A stretch of DNA of 64,000 bases, taken from assembly GCF_022647665.1 (NCBI RefSeq), contig NZ_CP071872.1:5456001-5520000 (forward strand), given 5' to 3'. The DNA is from Streptomyces formicae (lineage in GTDB: Bacteria; Actinomycetota; Actinomycetes; Streptomycetales; Streptomycetaceae). Of this stretch, positions 52,499 through 62,189 are shown piece by piece. The position numbers were made by a program, and so were the translations under genes. The notes under the pieces are model-generated. The model did not search any database and had not been told where the DNA came from. It worked only from the letters and a program-made list of their open reading frames with translations. The stretch's first letter is position 1, and each line of letters starts with the position of its first letter.

Positions 52499-53482
52499 GT
52501 GCGACTGCGCACCCCCATCGCCCTGCTCGGGGCGGCGCTGCTGGTGCTCGTGGGGCCGCCGCTGCTCACCCCGGGCAGCGGCGCCGACACCGGCACGCAG
52601 ATCCCCGGCCTGCGCTTCATGGTCCCCAACACTCCCGGCGGCGGATACGACATCACCGCCCGCACCGCGGCCAAGAACGCCGAGGACGCGGGGCTCACCC
52701 ACAACGTCGAGGTGTTCAACCTCCCCGGTGCGGGCGGCACCGTCGGTCTCGCCCGGCTCGTCGGCGAGCACGGCAACGGCCGTCTCGCGATGTCCATGGG
52801 CCTCGGGGTCGTCGGCGCCGTCCACACCAACAAGTCCCCGAAGACCCTCGCCGACACCACCCCCATCGCCCGGCTCACGGAGGAGCAGGACATCGTGGTG
52901 GTCGCGAAGGACTCCCCGTACCGGACCATCGAGGACCTGCTCGCGGCCTGGAAGAAGAACCCGGGCAAGCTGCCCGTCGGCGGCGGCTCGTCGCCCGGCG
53001 GGCCCGACCACCTCGCCCCCATGCTCATGGCGCAGGCGGCCGGCATCGCCCCGAAGTCCGTCAACTACGTCCCCTTCGACGGAGGCGGCGAGCTGCTCGC
53101 CTCGATCCTCGGCAACAAGGTCGCCTTCGGCGTCTCGGGCGTCGGCGAGTACCTCGACCAGATCGAGTCCGGGGAGCTGCGGCTGCTCGCCGTGACCGGA
53201 CCGGAGCGGGTGCCGGGGCTCGACGCGCCCACCCTCCGCGAAGCCGGGCTCGACACGGACTTCACCAACTGGCGCGGCGTCGTCGCCCCGCCCGGCCTCT
53301 CCGACGCCGAACGCGACAAGCTCGTCGGCCTCGTCGAGAAGCTGCACGACTCGAAGCAGTGGCGGGACTCGATGAAGAAGAACGGCTGGAACGACGCCTT
53401 CCTGACCGGGGACGCGTTCGGCGACTTCCTCGACGGCGAGGACCGGCGTGTCGATTCCGTACTGAAGGAGCTGGGGCTGTGA
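52499..53482 (+). CDS. tctC: tripartite tricarboxylate transporter solute-binding protein
   Basis: 327 residues. A Sec-type signal (residues about 5-28) is followed by RFMVPNTPGGGYDITART, NLPGAGGTVG, PVGGGSSPGGPDHLAPML and GVSGVGEYLDQIESG, features of the TctC/BugD periplasmic-type binding protein. It captures citrate or related acids for TctAB. A GTG start, with a purine-rich stretch upstream. Its stop overlaps the tctB start. Confidence 0.88.
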   Translation: MRLRTPIALLGAALLVLVGPPLLTPGSGADTGTQIPGLRFMVPNTPGGGYDITARTAAKNAEDAGLTHNVEVFNLPGAGGTVGLARLVGEHGNGRLAMSMGLGVVGAVHTNKSPKTLADTTPIARLTEEQDIVVVAKDSPYRTIEDLLAAWKKNPGKLPVGGGSSPGGPDHLAPMLMAQAAGIAPKSVNYVPFDGGGELLASILGNKVAFGVSGVGEYLDQIESGELRLLAVTGPERVPGLDAPTLREAGLDTDFTNWRGVVAPPGLSDAERDKLVGLVEKLHDSKQWRDSMKKNGWNDAFLTGDAFGDFLDGEDRRVDSVLKELGL

Positions 53483-54024
53483 GCACTCCCACCACGGTGG
53501 ACACCCCCACCACGCCCGAGGAGCCCCGTCGCGCCGGCTGGCTGCGCGAGCACTCCGAACTCGGCGTCAGCGTCCTGCTGTTCCTCATCGGCGTACTCGT
53601 CCTGACCGACGCGCTGACCATGGACGTCGACATCGCCCAGCGCGGCCCGATCGGCCCGACGACCGTCCCCCTCGTCGTCGGCGCCGGACTGCTCATCGTG
53701 GCCGTGCTGCTGGCGGTCGACGTCCTGCGCGGCGGCCGCGGCGAGGCGGAGGGCGGCGAGGACATCGACCTGTCCGAGCCCGGAGACTGGCGTACGGTCC
53801 TCCTTCTCACCGGGGTCTTCCTCGGCAACGCCGTCCTCATCGGCCCTCTCGGCTTCCCGGTCTCCGGGGCGCTGCTCTTCTGGGGCTCGGCGTACGCGCT
53901 GGGCAGCCGGCACCACCACCGCGACCCGCTGATCGCCGCCGTGCTCTCCGTCATCACCTTCTACGTCTTCAACAACCTGCTCGGGGTTCCGCTGCCCGGC
54001 GGCCCGCTGATGGGGGTGCTCTAG
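53479..54024 (+). CDS. tctB: tripartite tricarboxylate transporter small membrane subunit
   Basis: 181 residues with four predicted membrane helices (from about residues 29, 59, 108 and 137). It is the small DctQ-like subunit of the tricarboxylate transporter. GTGA overlap with tctC and 3 bp before tctA. Confidence 0.87.
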   Translation: MSTPTTVDTPTTPEEPRRAGWLREHSELGVSVLLFLIGVLVLTDALTMDVDIAQRGPIGPTTVPLVVGAGLLIVAVLLAVDVLRGGRGEAEGGEDIDLSEPGDWRTVLLLTGVFLGNAVLIGPLGFPVSGALLFWGSAYALGSRHHHRDPLIAAVLSVITFYVFNNLLGVPLPGGPLMGVL

Positions 54025-54027
54025 CCG

Positions 54028-55515
54028 ATGGACTCGCTCAACTCCCTTCTCGACGGCTTCGGGACCGCGCTGACCCCGCTCAACCTGCTCTGGGCGGCGC
54101 TCGGTGTGCTGCTCGGCACGGCGATCGGCGTCCTGCCCGGCATCGGCCCGGCGATGGCGGTGGCACTGCTGCTGCCCGTGACGTACGGGCTCGAACCGAC
54201 CGGCGCCTTCATCATGTTCGCGGGCATCTACTACGGCGCGATGTTCGGCGGCTCCACCACCTCCATCCTGCTCAACACGCCCGGTGAGAGCGCCGCCGTC
54301 GTCGCTGCGATGGAGGGCAACCCGATGGCGAAGGCGGGCCGCGGGGCCCAGGCGCTCGCGGCTGCCGCCGTCGGCCACTTCGCGGGCGGCATGATCGGCA
54401 CGATCCTGCTGGTCGCGCTCGCCCCGACGGTCGCCGCGCTCGCGGTGGACATCGGCGCGCCCGACTACTTCGCCATCATGGTGCTGGCCTTCATCGCCGT
54501 GACGTCCGTGCTCGGCTCGTCCCGGATCCGCGGACTCGCCTCGCTGCTCATCGGGCTGACGCTGGGTCTGGTGGGCCTCGACCAGATGACCGGGCAGCAG
54601 CGGCTCACCTTCGGCTCGCTCCAGCTCGCCGACGGCATCGACATCGTCATCGTCGCGGTCGGGCTCTTCGCGATCGGTGAGGCGCTGTGGGTCGCGGCCC
54701 ATCTGCGGCGCTCGACCAGTCAGGCGATCCCGGTCGGCCGGCCCTGGCTCGGCAAGGCCGATGTGCGGCGCACCTGGAAGTCGTGGCTGCGCGGACCCGT
54801 CATCGGCTTCCCGTTCGGCGCGATCCCCGCGGGCGGCGCGGAGATCCCGACGTTCCTGTCGTACGTCACCGAGAAGCGGCTGTCCAAGCACAAGGACGAG
54901 TTCGGCAAGGGCGCCATCGAGGGCGTCGCCGGACCCGAGTCGGCGGCGTCGGCCTCCGCGGCGGGCACGCTCGTCTCCATGCTCACGCTGGGCCTGCCGA
55001 CCACGGCCGTGGCGGCCGTCATGCTGGCCGCGTTCCAGCAGTACGGCATCCAGCCGGGCCCGCTGCTCTTCGAACGCGAACCCGAGCTGGTCTGGGGCCT
55101 CATCGCCTCGCTCTTCGTGGGCATGGTGCTGCTGCTCGCGCTGAATCTGCCGCTCGCGCCACTGTGGGCGAAGCTGCTGCGCATCCCGCGGCCGTACCTC
55201 TACGCGGGGATCCTGTTCTTCGCCGCCGTCGGCGCCTACGCGGTGGGCGGGGAGGCGCTGGACCTCGTCACGCTGCTGATCATCGGGCTGATCGGGTTCG
55301 GGATGCGCCGGTACGGGCTTCCGGTGCTGCCCGCGGTCATCGGGGTCATCCTCGGCCCGGCCGCCGAGCAGCAGCTGCGGCGGGCGCTGCAGATCAGCGA
55401 CGGCAGTGTGTCCGGCCTGGTCGACACCCCGTTCTCGGTGACCGTGTACGCGGTGATCGCGCTACTGCTGGCGTGGCCGTGGCTGAAGAAGCTGGTCACG
55501 CGAGCAGCGCGCTGA
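54028..55515 (+). CDS. tctA: tripartite tricarboxylate transporter large membrane subunit
   Basis: 495 residues, about 10-12 membrane helices. GTAIGVLPGIGPAMAVALLLP, YYGAMFGGSTTSILLNTPGE and PFGAIPAGGAEIPTFLSY are family signatures for the permease. It forms the transport channel for citrate or other tricarboxylates driven by an ion gradient. Third gene of tctCBA. Confidence 0.93.
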   Translation: MDSLNSLLDGFGTALTPLNLLWAALGVLLGTAIGVLPGIGPAMAVALLLPVTYGLEPTGAFIMFAGIYYGAMFGGSTTSILLNTPGESAAVVAAMEGNPMAKAGRGAQALAAAAVGHFAGGMIGTILLVALAPTVAALAVDIGAPDYFAIMVLAFIAVTSVLGSSRIRGLASLLIGLTLGLVGLDQMTGQQRLTFGSLQLADGIDIVIVAVGLFAIGEALWVAAHLRRSTSQAIPVGRPWLGKADVRRTWKSWLRGPVIGFPFGAIPAGGAEIPTFLSYVTEKRLSKHKDEFGKGAIEGVAGPESAASASAAGTLVSMLTLGLPTTAVAAVMLAAFQQYGIQPGPLLFEREPELVWGLIASLFVGMVLLLALNLPLAPLWAKLLRIPRPYLYAGILFFAAVGAYAVGGEALDLVTLLIIGLIGFGMRRYGLPVLPAVIGVILGPAAEQQLRRALQISDGSVSGLVDTPFSVTVYAVIALLLAWPWLKKLVTRAAR

Positions 55516-55805
55516 ACCGGCCCGCGCGGCCGAGGAGTTCGAGCGCGTCCAGGGCGCGCTCGAACTCCTGGGCCGCGCGGGGGTCGGTCCGGGCCAGGGG
55601 GTGTCCGGTGGATCAGACTGGATCAGGCAGCGGCGTCATGTGGCTTCGGCCCTCGCCCGCCCGGGGCGCGCGGACGGTGATGCGGGTGCCGTCGTCCCGG
55701 ACGCCCCCGGCCGGGGTGGGGGTACCTCCCACGCCCGAAGGGCTGTGGGGGAAGATCTTCGTCCGGCCCGCCTTCACCAGGACGGCGTCGACCTGCCGGC
55801 CCCGC
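55516..55805. other. hairpin and dispersed-repeat region with a coding remnant
   Basis: No intact gene. A stem of 27 bp with one mismatch (55521-55547 against 55555-55581) likely terminates tctA. On the minus strand it reads as an open 3' end terminating at 55497-55499 (tail AQEFERALDALELLGRAG), interrupted upstream by a stop at 55613-55615, so it looks like a decayed gene. At 55728-55749 a CCCACGCCC/GGGCTGTGGG hairpin resembles a common Streptomyces intergenic repeat. Confidence 0.45.
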
Positions 55806-56735
55806 TCAGCCGAGCTCGCGGACATACCGCACCTCGGTCGCACAGACCTCGTAGCCGAACCACTTGTTGATGGCCAGCATCGGGCCGTTGCCCGTGTCGT
55901 TGCCCGTGAACGCCTCGGTGAGGCCGGCGGCGCGGGCGCGGTGCAGCGAGTCGTTCTTGGCGAGCTTGGCCAGGCCCCGGCCCCGGTGGGCGCGGGCGGT
56001 GCCGGTCATCACCGTGCCGTAGCGGTTGCTGCCGTCGGTACGGGCCGCGCTGAACGCCGCCGGGCGGCCGTCCACCAGCGCCACCGTGGTCAGTTCGCGG
56101 CTGAGCAGCGGATGGTTCCAGGTCTGGGCCAGCCAGTGCGCGTAGTCGGTGAACTCCGTGTCCACATCGCTCGGCTCGTCGGCCGTCACCTCGGCGTCGA
56201 GCGCGAACAGCGGGCGCGGGTCGTCCTCGAACGCCGTCCCGGGGACGAGCTCGACTCCGGCCGGGGGCTCCTGGAGCGGCGGCAGCGCCCCGGCGCCCAG
56301 GTCGAGGCGGAGGAAGTGCGCCGAACGGCTGGGCCGGTAGCCGTGCCGCTCGGCGAAGGCACGGTTCGCGGGCGCGTCCAGCACCCACGAGTAGACGGTG
56401 GTGGCCCCCGCCCGGGCCAGATGCTCCTCGGCGGTCCGCACGATCAGCGCCCCGGCGCCACGGCGCTGCCGGTCCGGGTGCACATAGACGTTGGCGTACC
56501 CGACACCGGGCTCAGGGCTGTCGTGGGCGATGCCCACCTGGGCCGTGCCGACGAGTTCGCCCTCTTCGAAGGCGGCGAGCTGCCGGTAGTGGCTCTCCGG
56601 ATGGGCATGGGCGGCGTCGAAGGCCACCGACTCGGCGCTGGCCAGCATGAAGGGCAGGGCAGCCCGCCTCACCCGGGCGAAGCCCTCGGCATCGTCGGGG
56701 TCCCCGGGGCGCAGTGCACGCACAATCGCTGTCAT
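55806..56735 (-). CDS. tandem GNAT-domain N-acetyltransferase
   Basis: 309 residues with two acetyltransferase-like halves. The first has YVHPDRQRRGAGALIVRTAE, and the second TARAHRGRGLAKLAKNDSL. It probably acetylates an amine or an unknown small molecule; the target cannot be inferred. The ATG at 56735 has no clear ribosome site. Divergent from a GntR gene. Confidence 0.8.
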   Translation of the reverse strand: MTAIVRALRPGDPDDAEGFARVRRAALPFMLASAESVAFDAAHAHPESHYRQLAAFEEGELVGTAQVGIAHDSPEPGVGYANVYVHPDRQRRGAGALIVRTAEEHLARAGATTVYSWVLDAPANRAFAERHGYRPSRSAHFLRLDLGAGALPPLQEPPAGVELVPGTAFEDDPRPLFALDAEVTADEPSDVDTEFTDYAHWLAQTWNHPLLSRELTTVALVDGRPAAFSAARTDGSNRYGTVMTGTARAHRGRGLAKLAKNDSLHRARAAGLTEAFTGNDTGNGPMLAINKWFGYEVCATEVRYVRELG

Positions 56736-56817
56736 GAGCAGCGACGCTACGCGCGCACCCGGCGCGGTCGCCTCCCCTTTTCCGGCTGCCGGGGCGGCGG
56801 TGAGGGACAATCGGCCG

Positions 56818-57192
56818 GTGACCTTGAAGATCGTCATCGACGCGGAATCCGCCACGGCGCCGTACGAGCAGCTGCGCGCCCAGATCTCCCGCCAGGCCCG
56901 CTCCGGGAGGCTGCCCGTCGGCTACAAGCTGCCGACGGTGCGGGGCCTCGCGGAGCAGCTCGGCCTCGCCGCCAACACCGTCGCCAAGGCGTACCGCGCG
57001 CTGGAGGGCGACGGCGTGATCGAGACCCGCGGCCGCCACGGCACCTTCGTCGCCGCCGCGGGCGAAGCGGCGGACCGCCAGGCGGCGACGGCCGCCCGGA
57101 CCTACGCCGAACACGTCCAGCGCCTCGGCCTGTCCCGCGCGGACGCGACGGCGGCGGTGGAGGACGCGCTGCGGGCGGCGTACGGGAAGTGA
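56818..57192 (+). CDS. GntR family regulator, YtrA-like
   Basis: 124 residues. The winged helix contains PYEQLRAQISRQARSGRLPV, TVRGLAEQLGLAANTVAKAY and ETRGRHGTFV; the C-terminal part is a short helical tail as in the YtrA subfamily. GTG start; divergent from the GNAT gene (82-bp gap), which it may regulate. Such regulators often control ABC transporters, none of which is adjacent here. Confidence 0.85.
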   Translation: MTLKIVIDAESATAPYEQLRAQISRQARSGRLPVGYKLPTVRGLAEQLGLAANTVAKAYRALEGDGVIETRGRHGTFVAAAGEAADRQAATAARTYAEHVQRLGLSRADATAAVEDALRAAYGK

Positions 57193-57214
57193 TCGCGCGG
57201 CCCGGCGCCTGCGC

Positions 57215-58051
57215 TCACTTCGCGGGGACGAACGCGACCCGGAACATCTTCGGCCACCACTTGCCGGTCAGCAGGAACTGATCGGTTCCGGGAACGGCCG
57301 CGATGCCGTTCAGGACGTCCGCGCGGCGGCGTTCGGCCGCGCTGAGGAGGGGCGCGACGGCGATGTCGCCGGTCACCCGGCCCGAGTCGGCGTCGATGCG
57401 GACGATCCGGTCGGCGGACCAGATGTTGGCGTAGACGGTGTCGCCGACGCATTCCAGTTCGTTGAGCCGCTCCACCGGGCGGCCCTGGGCGGTGACGGCG
57501 ACCTCGCCCGTCTTCCTGAGCGTCTTCGGGTCGCGGAGGACGAGCAGGGAGGAGCCGTCGCTCGTCACCAGCCGGCCGCGGTGGCGCTGGTGGCATGCCC
57601 CCCAGCCTTCGCCCCGGTAGGGGACCCGGCGCAGCTCGGCCAGCGTCCTGGCGTCCCGTTCGATCGCGACGCCGTTCTGCCAGGTGAGCTGCCAGAGCGT
57701 CGGCCCCGTCACGGTGAGTCCCTCGCCGAACAGCGGCGCGGGCAGCGCGGCCCGGTGCGTGGGCGGGGCGCCGGGCCGGCCCGCGGTGACCGCGGACCGG
57801 CCGGCGATGCCGCTGCTCTCGTAGAGCATGCCGTGGGCCATCTCCAGGCCCTGGGTGAACGCCTTCGGATCGTGGGGCAGGGTCTCCAGGACCTCGACCC
57901 TCAGCCGCTCGACCCGGGCGCTCGTCTGGCCGGGTGTGCCGCGCCCGTGGTCCTTCGTTCCGCCGCCGGCCCCGCACGTGCCGACGAGCATCGCCCCGGC
58001 CAGGGCGACGACGGCCGCGGAGGCCACGAACCCGAGCCGTACGGCCGCCAC
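57215..58051 (-). CDS. glutaminyl-peptide cyclotransferase, secreted or anchored
   Basis: 278 residues. A hydrophobic N-terminus (residues about 6-24) precedes PHDPKAFTQGLEMAHGMLYESSG, then LFGEGLTVTGPTLWQLTWQNG, RVPYRGEGWGAC and LNELECVGDTVYANIWSADRI, the plant-type glutaminyl cyclase pattern. It converts N-terminal Gln to pyroglutamate. The GTG start is 2 bp after the Wzz/kinase stop, so both are likely co-transcribed; its function in the exopolysaccharide cluster is unclear. Confidence 0.85.
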   Translation of the reverse strand: MAAVRLGFVASAAVVALAGAMLVGTCGAGGGTKDHGRGTPGQTSARVERLRVEVLETLPHDPKAFTQGLEMAHGMLYESSGIAGRSAVTAGRPGAPPTHRAALPAPLFGEGLTVTGPTLWQLTWQNGVAIERDARTLAELRRVPYRGEGWGACHQRHRGRLVTSDGSSLLVLRDPKTLRKTGEVAVTAQGRPVERLNELECVGDTVYANIWSADRIVRIDADSGRVTGDIAVAPLLSAAERRRADVLNGIAAVPGTDQFLLTGKWWPKMFRVAFVPAK

Positions 58052-58053
58052 GG

Positions 58054-59535
58054 CTACGGTCGGGTCTTGGCCGACACGGGGGCCGTACGCCCGGCCGCGG
58101 ACGCTCCCCGGCGGGGGACCACCGACGCCAGGCGGGTGGACACGAGCGCCGTGAGCCGGGGCGAGCGCTCCGGCTTCGGCTGGTACCGGTAGGTGTAGCC
58201 GTGCGCCGTGCCCTCGCCGCGCACCGGGGCGTCGTTCAGGACGGCGCCCAGCACGGGGACGTTGACGCGTTCGAGGATGCGCAGGGTGTCGGTGACCTGG
58301 CTCCTGCCGGTCCGCCCGGCGCGGGCCACGAGCAGGTAGCCGTCGATGGCGTGTGCCAGCGCCGGGGTGTCGGCGAAGGGGAGCACCGGCGCGGTGTCGA
58401 GCACCACGTGGTCGAACTGCTCGGCGAGCTCCGCCACCAGGGACCCGAACTGGCTGCTCCCGAGCAACTGTGTCGGGTTGGGGGGGATCATGCCGCTGCT
58501 GAGCACGGAGAACGACCCCGCCGACTGCAGGACTTCCCGCACGTCGGCCTTGCCCACGAGCGCCGTGGTCAGCCCGGCGTCCCTGACCAGTCCGAGGGCG
58601 GCGGCGACGGAGGGGCGGCGCAGGTCGCAGTCGACCAGGCAGACCGTGGCGCCTTCCTCGGCCAGGGTGGCGGCCAGGTTGACCGACACGCTGCTCTTGC
58701 CCTCGCGCGGCAGCGGGCTGGTGACGGCGATGACCCTCGGCGGCCGGTCCACCTCCGCGAACTGGAGGTTGACCCGGAGCTTTCGGAAGCCCTCCGCCCG
58801 TGGACTGTGGGTGTCGTCGCTCAAGGAGACCGGGCGCCGTGATGCCCGCGCGTCGTGCACGATGCTGGAGAGCACCGGTGGTCCGCCGGCGGCGGCCAGG
58901 CATTCGCCCAGGGCCTTGGAGTCGCGCATCGAGGTGTCCACCGTCTCCAGCGCCGCGCCCAGGCCCAGCCCGAGGGCGAGTCCGACGGCCAGTCCGAGGC
59001 CGACGTTGAGCGTGGTCTTCGGGGACGACGGGGCGGTGGGCACGTTCGCGGGCTGGGTGACGGTGAGTCGTACCGGGGACTCGCTGGTGTCCCCGTCGGG
59101 GCTCTCCAGCTCCCTGATCACCTCGGCGAAGCGTTCGGCGACGGCGTTGCTGATCTGTGCCGCGCGCTTCGCCTTGGTGTCGGTGACGGTCAGGCGGATC
59201 AGCACGGTGTTGAGCGGGGCCTCGGCCGTGATCTGCTCGGCCAGTTCGTTCGGCTTGACCTTCAGCCGGAGGGACTTCACGACCGGCTCGGTCACCTCCG
59301 GGCTGGCCACGATGTCGGCGTAGGACTGGACCCTCGCCTGGGTGAACGAGTTCCCCTGGTTGAGCTGTGACGTGTCGTCACCGCCCTGGAGGGAGGCGAA
59401 GAGCGTGGTCGTCGCCCGGTACTCGCGCGTGGCGGTATGGCTGGCGAAGAAGCCGGTCGCCGTCCCCAGCAGGGCCACCAGGGCGATGACGCGCCATCGG
59501 CGGGAAAGGACTCGTAGGTAGTCGCGCAGATCCAA
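58054..59535 (-). CDS. Wzz/BY-kinase fusion (polysaccharide co-polymerase and tyrosine kinase)
   Basis: 493 residues. An N-terminal Wzz domain has two membrane helices (about residues 17-34 and 176-196). The C-terminal kinase has Walker A (SPLPREGKSS, Lys280), Walker A' (CLVDCDLRRP) and Walker B (HVVLDTAPVLPF). Two or three Tyr in GYTYRYQPK near the C-terminus are likely autophosphorylation sites. Such proteins control exopolysaccharide chain length and export. The TTG start has GGGGA upstream. Confidence 0.92.
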   Translation of the reverse strand: MDLRDYLRVLSRRWRVIALVALLGTATGFFASHTATREYRATTTLFASLQGGDDTSQLNQGNSFTQARVQSYADIVASPEVTEPVVKSLRLKVKPNELAEQITAEAPLNTVLIRLTVTDTKAKRAAQISNAVAERFAEVIRELESPDGDTSESPVRLTVTQPANVPTAPSSPKTTLNVGLGLAVGLALGLGLGAALETVDTSMRDSKALGECLAAAGGPPVLSSIVHDARASRRPVSLSDDTHSPRAEGFRKLRVNLQFAEVDRPPRVIAVTSPLPREGKSSVSVNLAATLAEEGATVCLVDCDLRRPSVAAALGLVRDAGLTTALVGKADVREVLQSAGSFSVLSSGMIPPNPTQLLGSSQFGSLVAELAEQFDHVVLDTAPVLPFADTPALAHAIDGYLLVARAGRTGRSQVTDTLRILERVNVPVLGAVLNDAPVRGEGTAHGYTYRYQPKPERSPRLTALVSTRLASVVPRRGASAAGRTAPVSAKTRP

Positions 59536-59655
59536 CGTCTTCCCCGATCGGAGCGAATGAATGGAAGATCACCCTAGGGCCATACTGGGACTTTTCCGTA
59601 CACGGCATGCGGAATTCGACGTTCCGTACCCTCGGCGGAGTGCAGGGCCGCCTCA

Positions 59656-60924
59656 TCAGAGGCGCTCGGCCGCTCCCCCGCGGCAGCGGTTGCAGGCGTC
59701 GAACACGTAGTCGGCGACGCGCTCCACCATCTCGTAGTCGAACGCGTCATGGTCGGTGACGACCACGACGGCGTCGGCCGCCGCGACCTGTTCCTCGGTG
59801 AGTTCGACGCACAGGATGTCCGGGGGCAGCTGCGAGGGGTCGACGTGCGGTTCCACGGCGAGGACGTGCGCGCCGAGTTTCTGGAGTCCCTGGGCCACGG
59901 CGACGGAAGGCGATTCCCGGATGTCGCCGGTGTTCTTCTTGTAGGCCAGTCCGAGCACCAGGACCTGGCTGCCGTTGACGGGTTTGCGGCGGGTGTTGAG
60001 GCCCCTGGCCACACGCAGGACCACATGGTCGGGCATATGGCTGTTGATGTCGTTCGCCAGCGCCACGAAACGGAATTCGTGCTGCAGAGCCTGCTTGACC
60101 TGCCAGGAGAGATACGACGGATCAATGGGCAGGCAATGGCCGCCGACACCGGGCCCGGGCAGAAAGCGCATGTAACCGAAGGGCTTCGTGGACGCGGCGT
60201 CGATGACTTCCCAGATATCGATGCCGAGCGGCCTGCAGAACATCGCGAGTTCGTTGACGAGGGCGATGTTGACATGGCGGAACGTGTTCTCCAGGAGCTT
60301 CGTCAGCTCGGCGGTTCGCGGTGAACTCACCGGGACGGTGCGGTCCACGATGCCGCCGTAGAATTCCTCGACCTGCCGCAGGGACACCTCGTCGACTCCG
60401 GAGACCACCTTCGGCGTGTTCTCCAGCCGCCATTTCCGGTTTCCCGGGTCGATGCGTTCCGGACTGTAGCCGAGGAAGAAATCCTCGCCGGCCCGAAGGC
60501 CGCTGTGCGCCTCCAGAATCGGTGACACGACGTGTTCCGTCGTGCACGGGTACGTGGTGGATTCGAGGATCACCGTGGCGTTCGGCCTCAGATACCGGGC
60601 GACGGCCTGCGCGGCGCTTTCCACGAAACTCAGGTCGGGCGCGCCGTCCTTGAGCGGTGTCGGCACCGTGATGACGCAGATGTCGAAGCCCGCGGCGTCG
60701 GCGTAGTCCGTGCTCAGGTGATAGCGGCCCGAGTTCAGGGCGGCCAGCAGCCGGGGCGACGGCACGTCCTCGGCGAACGACTCACCGGCGGCCAGGCGCT
60801 TCACGCGCAGCTCGTCCAGGTCCAGGCCCACGACCCGGTGCCCCGCCTCGACCACTCGCACGGCCAGGGGAAGCCCTACGTACCCCTGTCCGACGACGAC
60901 CACTTTCTTTGCTGCGACCGACAC
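59656..60924 (-). CDS. UDP-N-acetyl-D-mannosamine-type nucleotide sugar dehydrogenase
   Basis: 422 residues. The NAD motif GQGYVG is at residues 12-17, VITVPTPLKDG follows, and catalytic Cys264 sits in GVGGHCLPIDP. It oxidises a UDP-hexose (UDP-ManNAc or UDP-GlcNAc in close relatives) to the uronic acid. The GTG at 60924 is preferred because AGGAG lies about ten bases upstream; a longer ATG start at 60978 is possible. It supplies an acidic sugar for the exopolysaccharide. Confidence 0.88.
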   Translation of the reverse strand: MSVAAKKVVVVGQGYVGLPLAVRVVEAGHRVVGLDLDELRVKRLAAGESFAEDVPSPRLLAALNSGRYHLSTDYADAAGFDICVITVPTPLKDGAPDLSFVESAAQAVARYLRPNATVILESTTYPCTTEHVVSPILEAHSGLRAGEDFFLGYSPERIDPGNRKWRLENTPKVVSGVDEVSLRQVEEFYGGIVDRTVPVSSPRTAELTKLLENTFRHVNIALVNELAMFCRPLGIDIWEVIDAASTKPFGYMRFLPGPGVGGHCLPIDPSYLSWQVKQALQHEFRFVALANDINSHMPDHVVLRVARGLNTRRKPVNGSQVLVLGLAYKKNTGDIRESPSVAVAQGLQKLGAHVLAVEPHVDPSQLPPDILCVELTEEQVAAADAVVVVTDHDAFDYEMVERVADYVFDACNRCRGGAAERL

Positions 60925-61181
60925 GACCTGGCTCCTCTCGCCTGCCCAGCCGAAGGGTTCCGGTGGAATACGGGTCATGCATGCCAGCCATCACACGTGG
61001 TGCACCTGCTGAGTGACACGACTTCAGGCGAACAGAGTCATGCCGCCCTCCCCGCAGCGGGGCAATCGGGCTAACCGTTCCATCGCTTCGCTCTGTTCGT
61101 GGCGCCCGCGGTTATCTTGACCATGCGTCGCCGGTGCACATGACCCTGGCAATGCCCCACCCACAGACACGGAGTGACGGC

Positions 61182-62189
61182 GTGACAGACCATTCGAAGT
61201 TTCTGGTTACCGGCGGAGCCGGCTTCATCGGTTCCCATCTCGTCGACGCGCTGCTGGCCCGTGGTGAGCCGGTCGTCGTACTCGACGACCTGAGCACAGG
61301 GCGTATGGAAAACCTTTCCCGCGCGCGCCGCCACGGGCGTTTCCGGTTCGTCCACGGATCCGTCCTCGATGCCCCGCTGGTCGATGAATTGGTGAGCGGC
61401 TGCGACCGGATCGTGCACCTGGCGGCAGCTGTCGGGGTGAAACTCATCGTGGAACAGCCGCTGAAGTCCTTCACCGTGAACACCAAGGGCACCGAAACGG
61501 TCATCGAGGCCGCGCACCGCCATTCCCGTCCGGTCCTGATCGCCAGCACGTCGGAGATCTACGGAAAGAACTCCTCAGGGCCGCTGACCGAGACCTCCGA
61601 CCGCATTCTCGGAAGTCCGTCCGTGTCCCGCTGGTCCTACAGCACGGCGAAAGCGGTGGACGAGATCCTCGCCGAGCTGTACCGCCGCGAGTACGGACTG
61701 AACTCCACCATCGTGCGCTTCTTCAACACCGTCGGCCCGCGACAGAGCCCCGCGTACGGCATGGTGATCCCGAGATTCGCTCGTCAGGCAGTACGGGGAG
61801 AGCCGCTGACGGTCTACGGCACCGGGCAGCAGCAGCGCTGCTTCCTCCACGTCAACGACGTGGTCGCGGCGCTCCTCTCCCTGATCGACCGCCCGGAGTC
61901 GCAAGGGGAGACCTTCAACATCGGCAGCGACGAGGAGATCAGCATCCTGGATCTCGCGGCGCGGGTCATCGGCAGTGCGAAGAGCACGTCGACCTTGCAG
62001 CGCGTCCCGTACAGCGCCGCGTACGGGCCAGGGTTCGAGGACATGGAGCGGCGCGTCCCCGACACCACGAAGCTGAGGGCCTTCACCGGCTGGCGGCCGC
62101 AGCGGAACCTCGACGACGTGCTGGCGGACGCCGTGGCGGACGCCCGCAGGGAGGAGCGGATGGTGGTGGCGGGCCCGTGTCCGGCCTGA
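61182..62189 (+). CDS. NAD-dependent epimerase/dehydratase of nucleotide sugars
   Basis: 335 residues of extended SDR type. The Rossmann loop GGAGFIG is at residues 11-17, active-site Ser124 in STSEIYG, and Tyr153/Lys157 in SYSTAK. It resembles UDP-glucose 4-epimerase or UDP-glucuronate decarboxylase-type enzymes; the reaction is not fixed by sequence. GTG start with GGAG eight bases upstream. It is divergent from the dehydrogenase and overlaps the WecA-like gene by 13 bp. Confidence 0.87.
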   Translation: MTDHSKFLVTGGAGFIGSHLVDALLARGEPVVVLDDLSTGRMENLSRARRHGRFRFVHGSVLDAPLVDELVSGCDRIVHLAAAVGVKLIVEQPLKSFTVNTKGTETVIEAAHRHSRPVLIASTSEIYGKNSSGPLTETSDRILGSPSVSRWSYSTAKAVDEILAELYRREYGLNSTIVRFFNTVGPRQSPAYGMVIPRFARQAVRGEPLTVYGTGQQQRCFLHVNDVVAALLSLIDRPESQGETFNIGSDEEISILDLAARVIGSAKSTSTLQRVPYSAAYGPGFEDMERRVPDTTKLRAFTGWRPQRNLDDVLADAVADARREERMVVAGPCPA

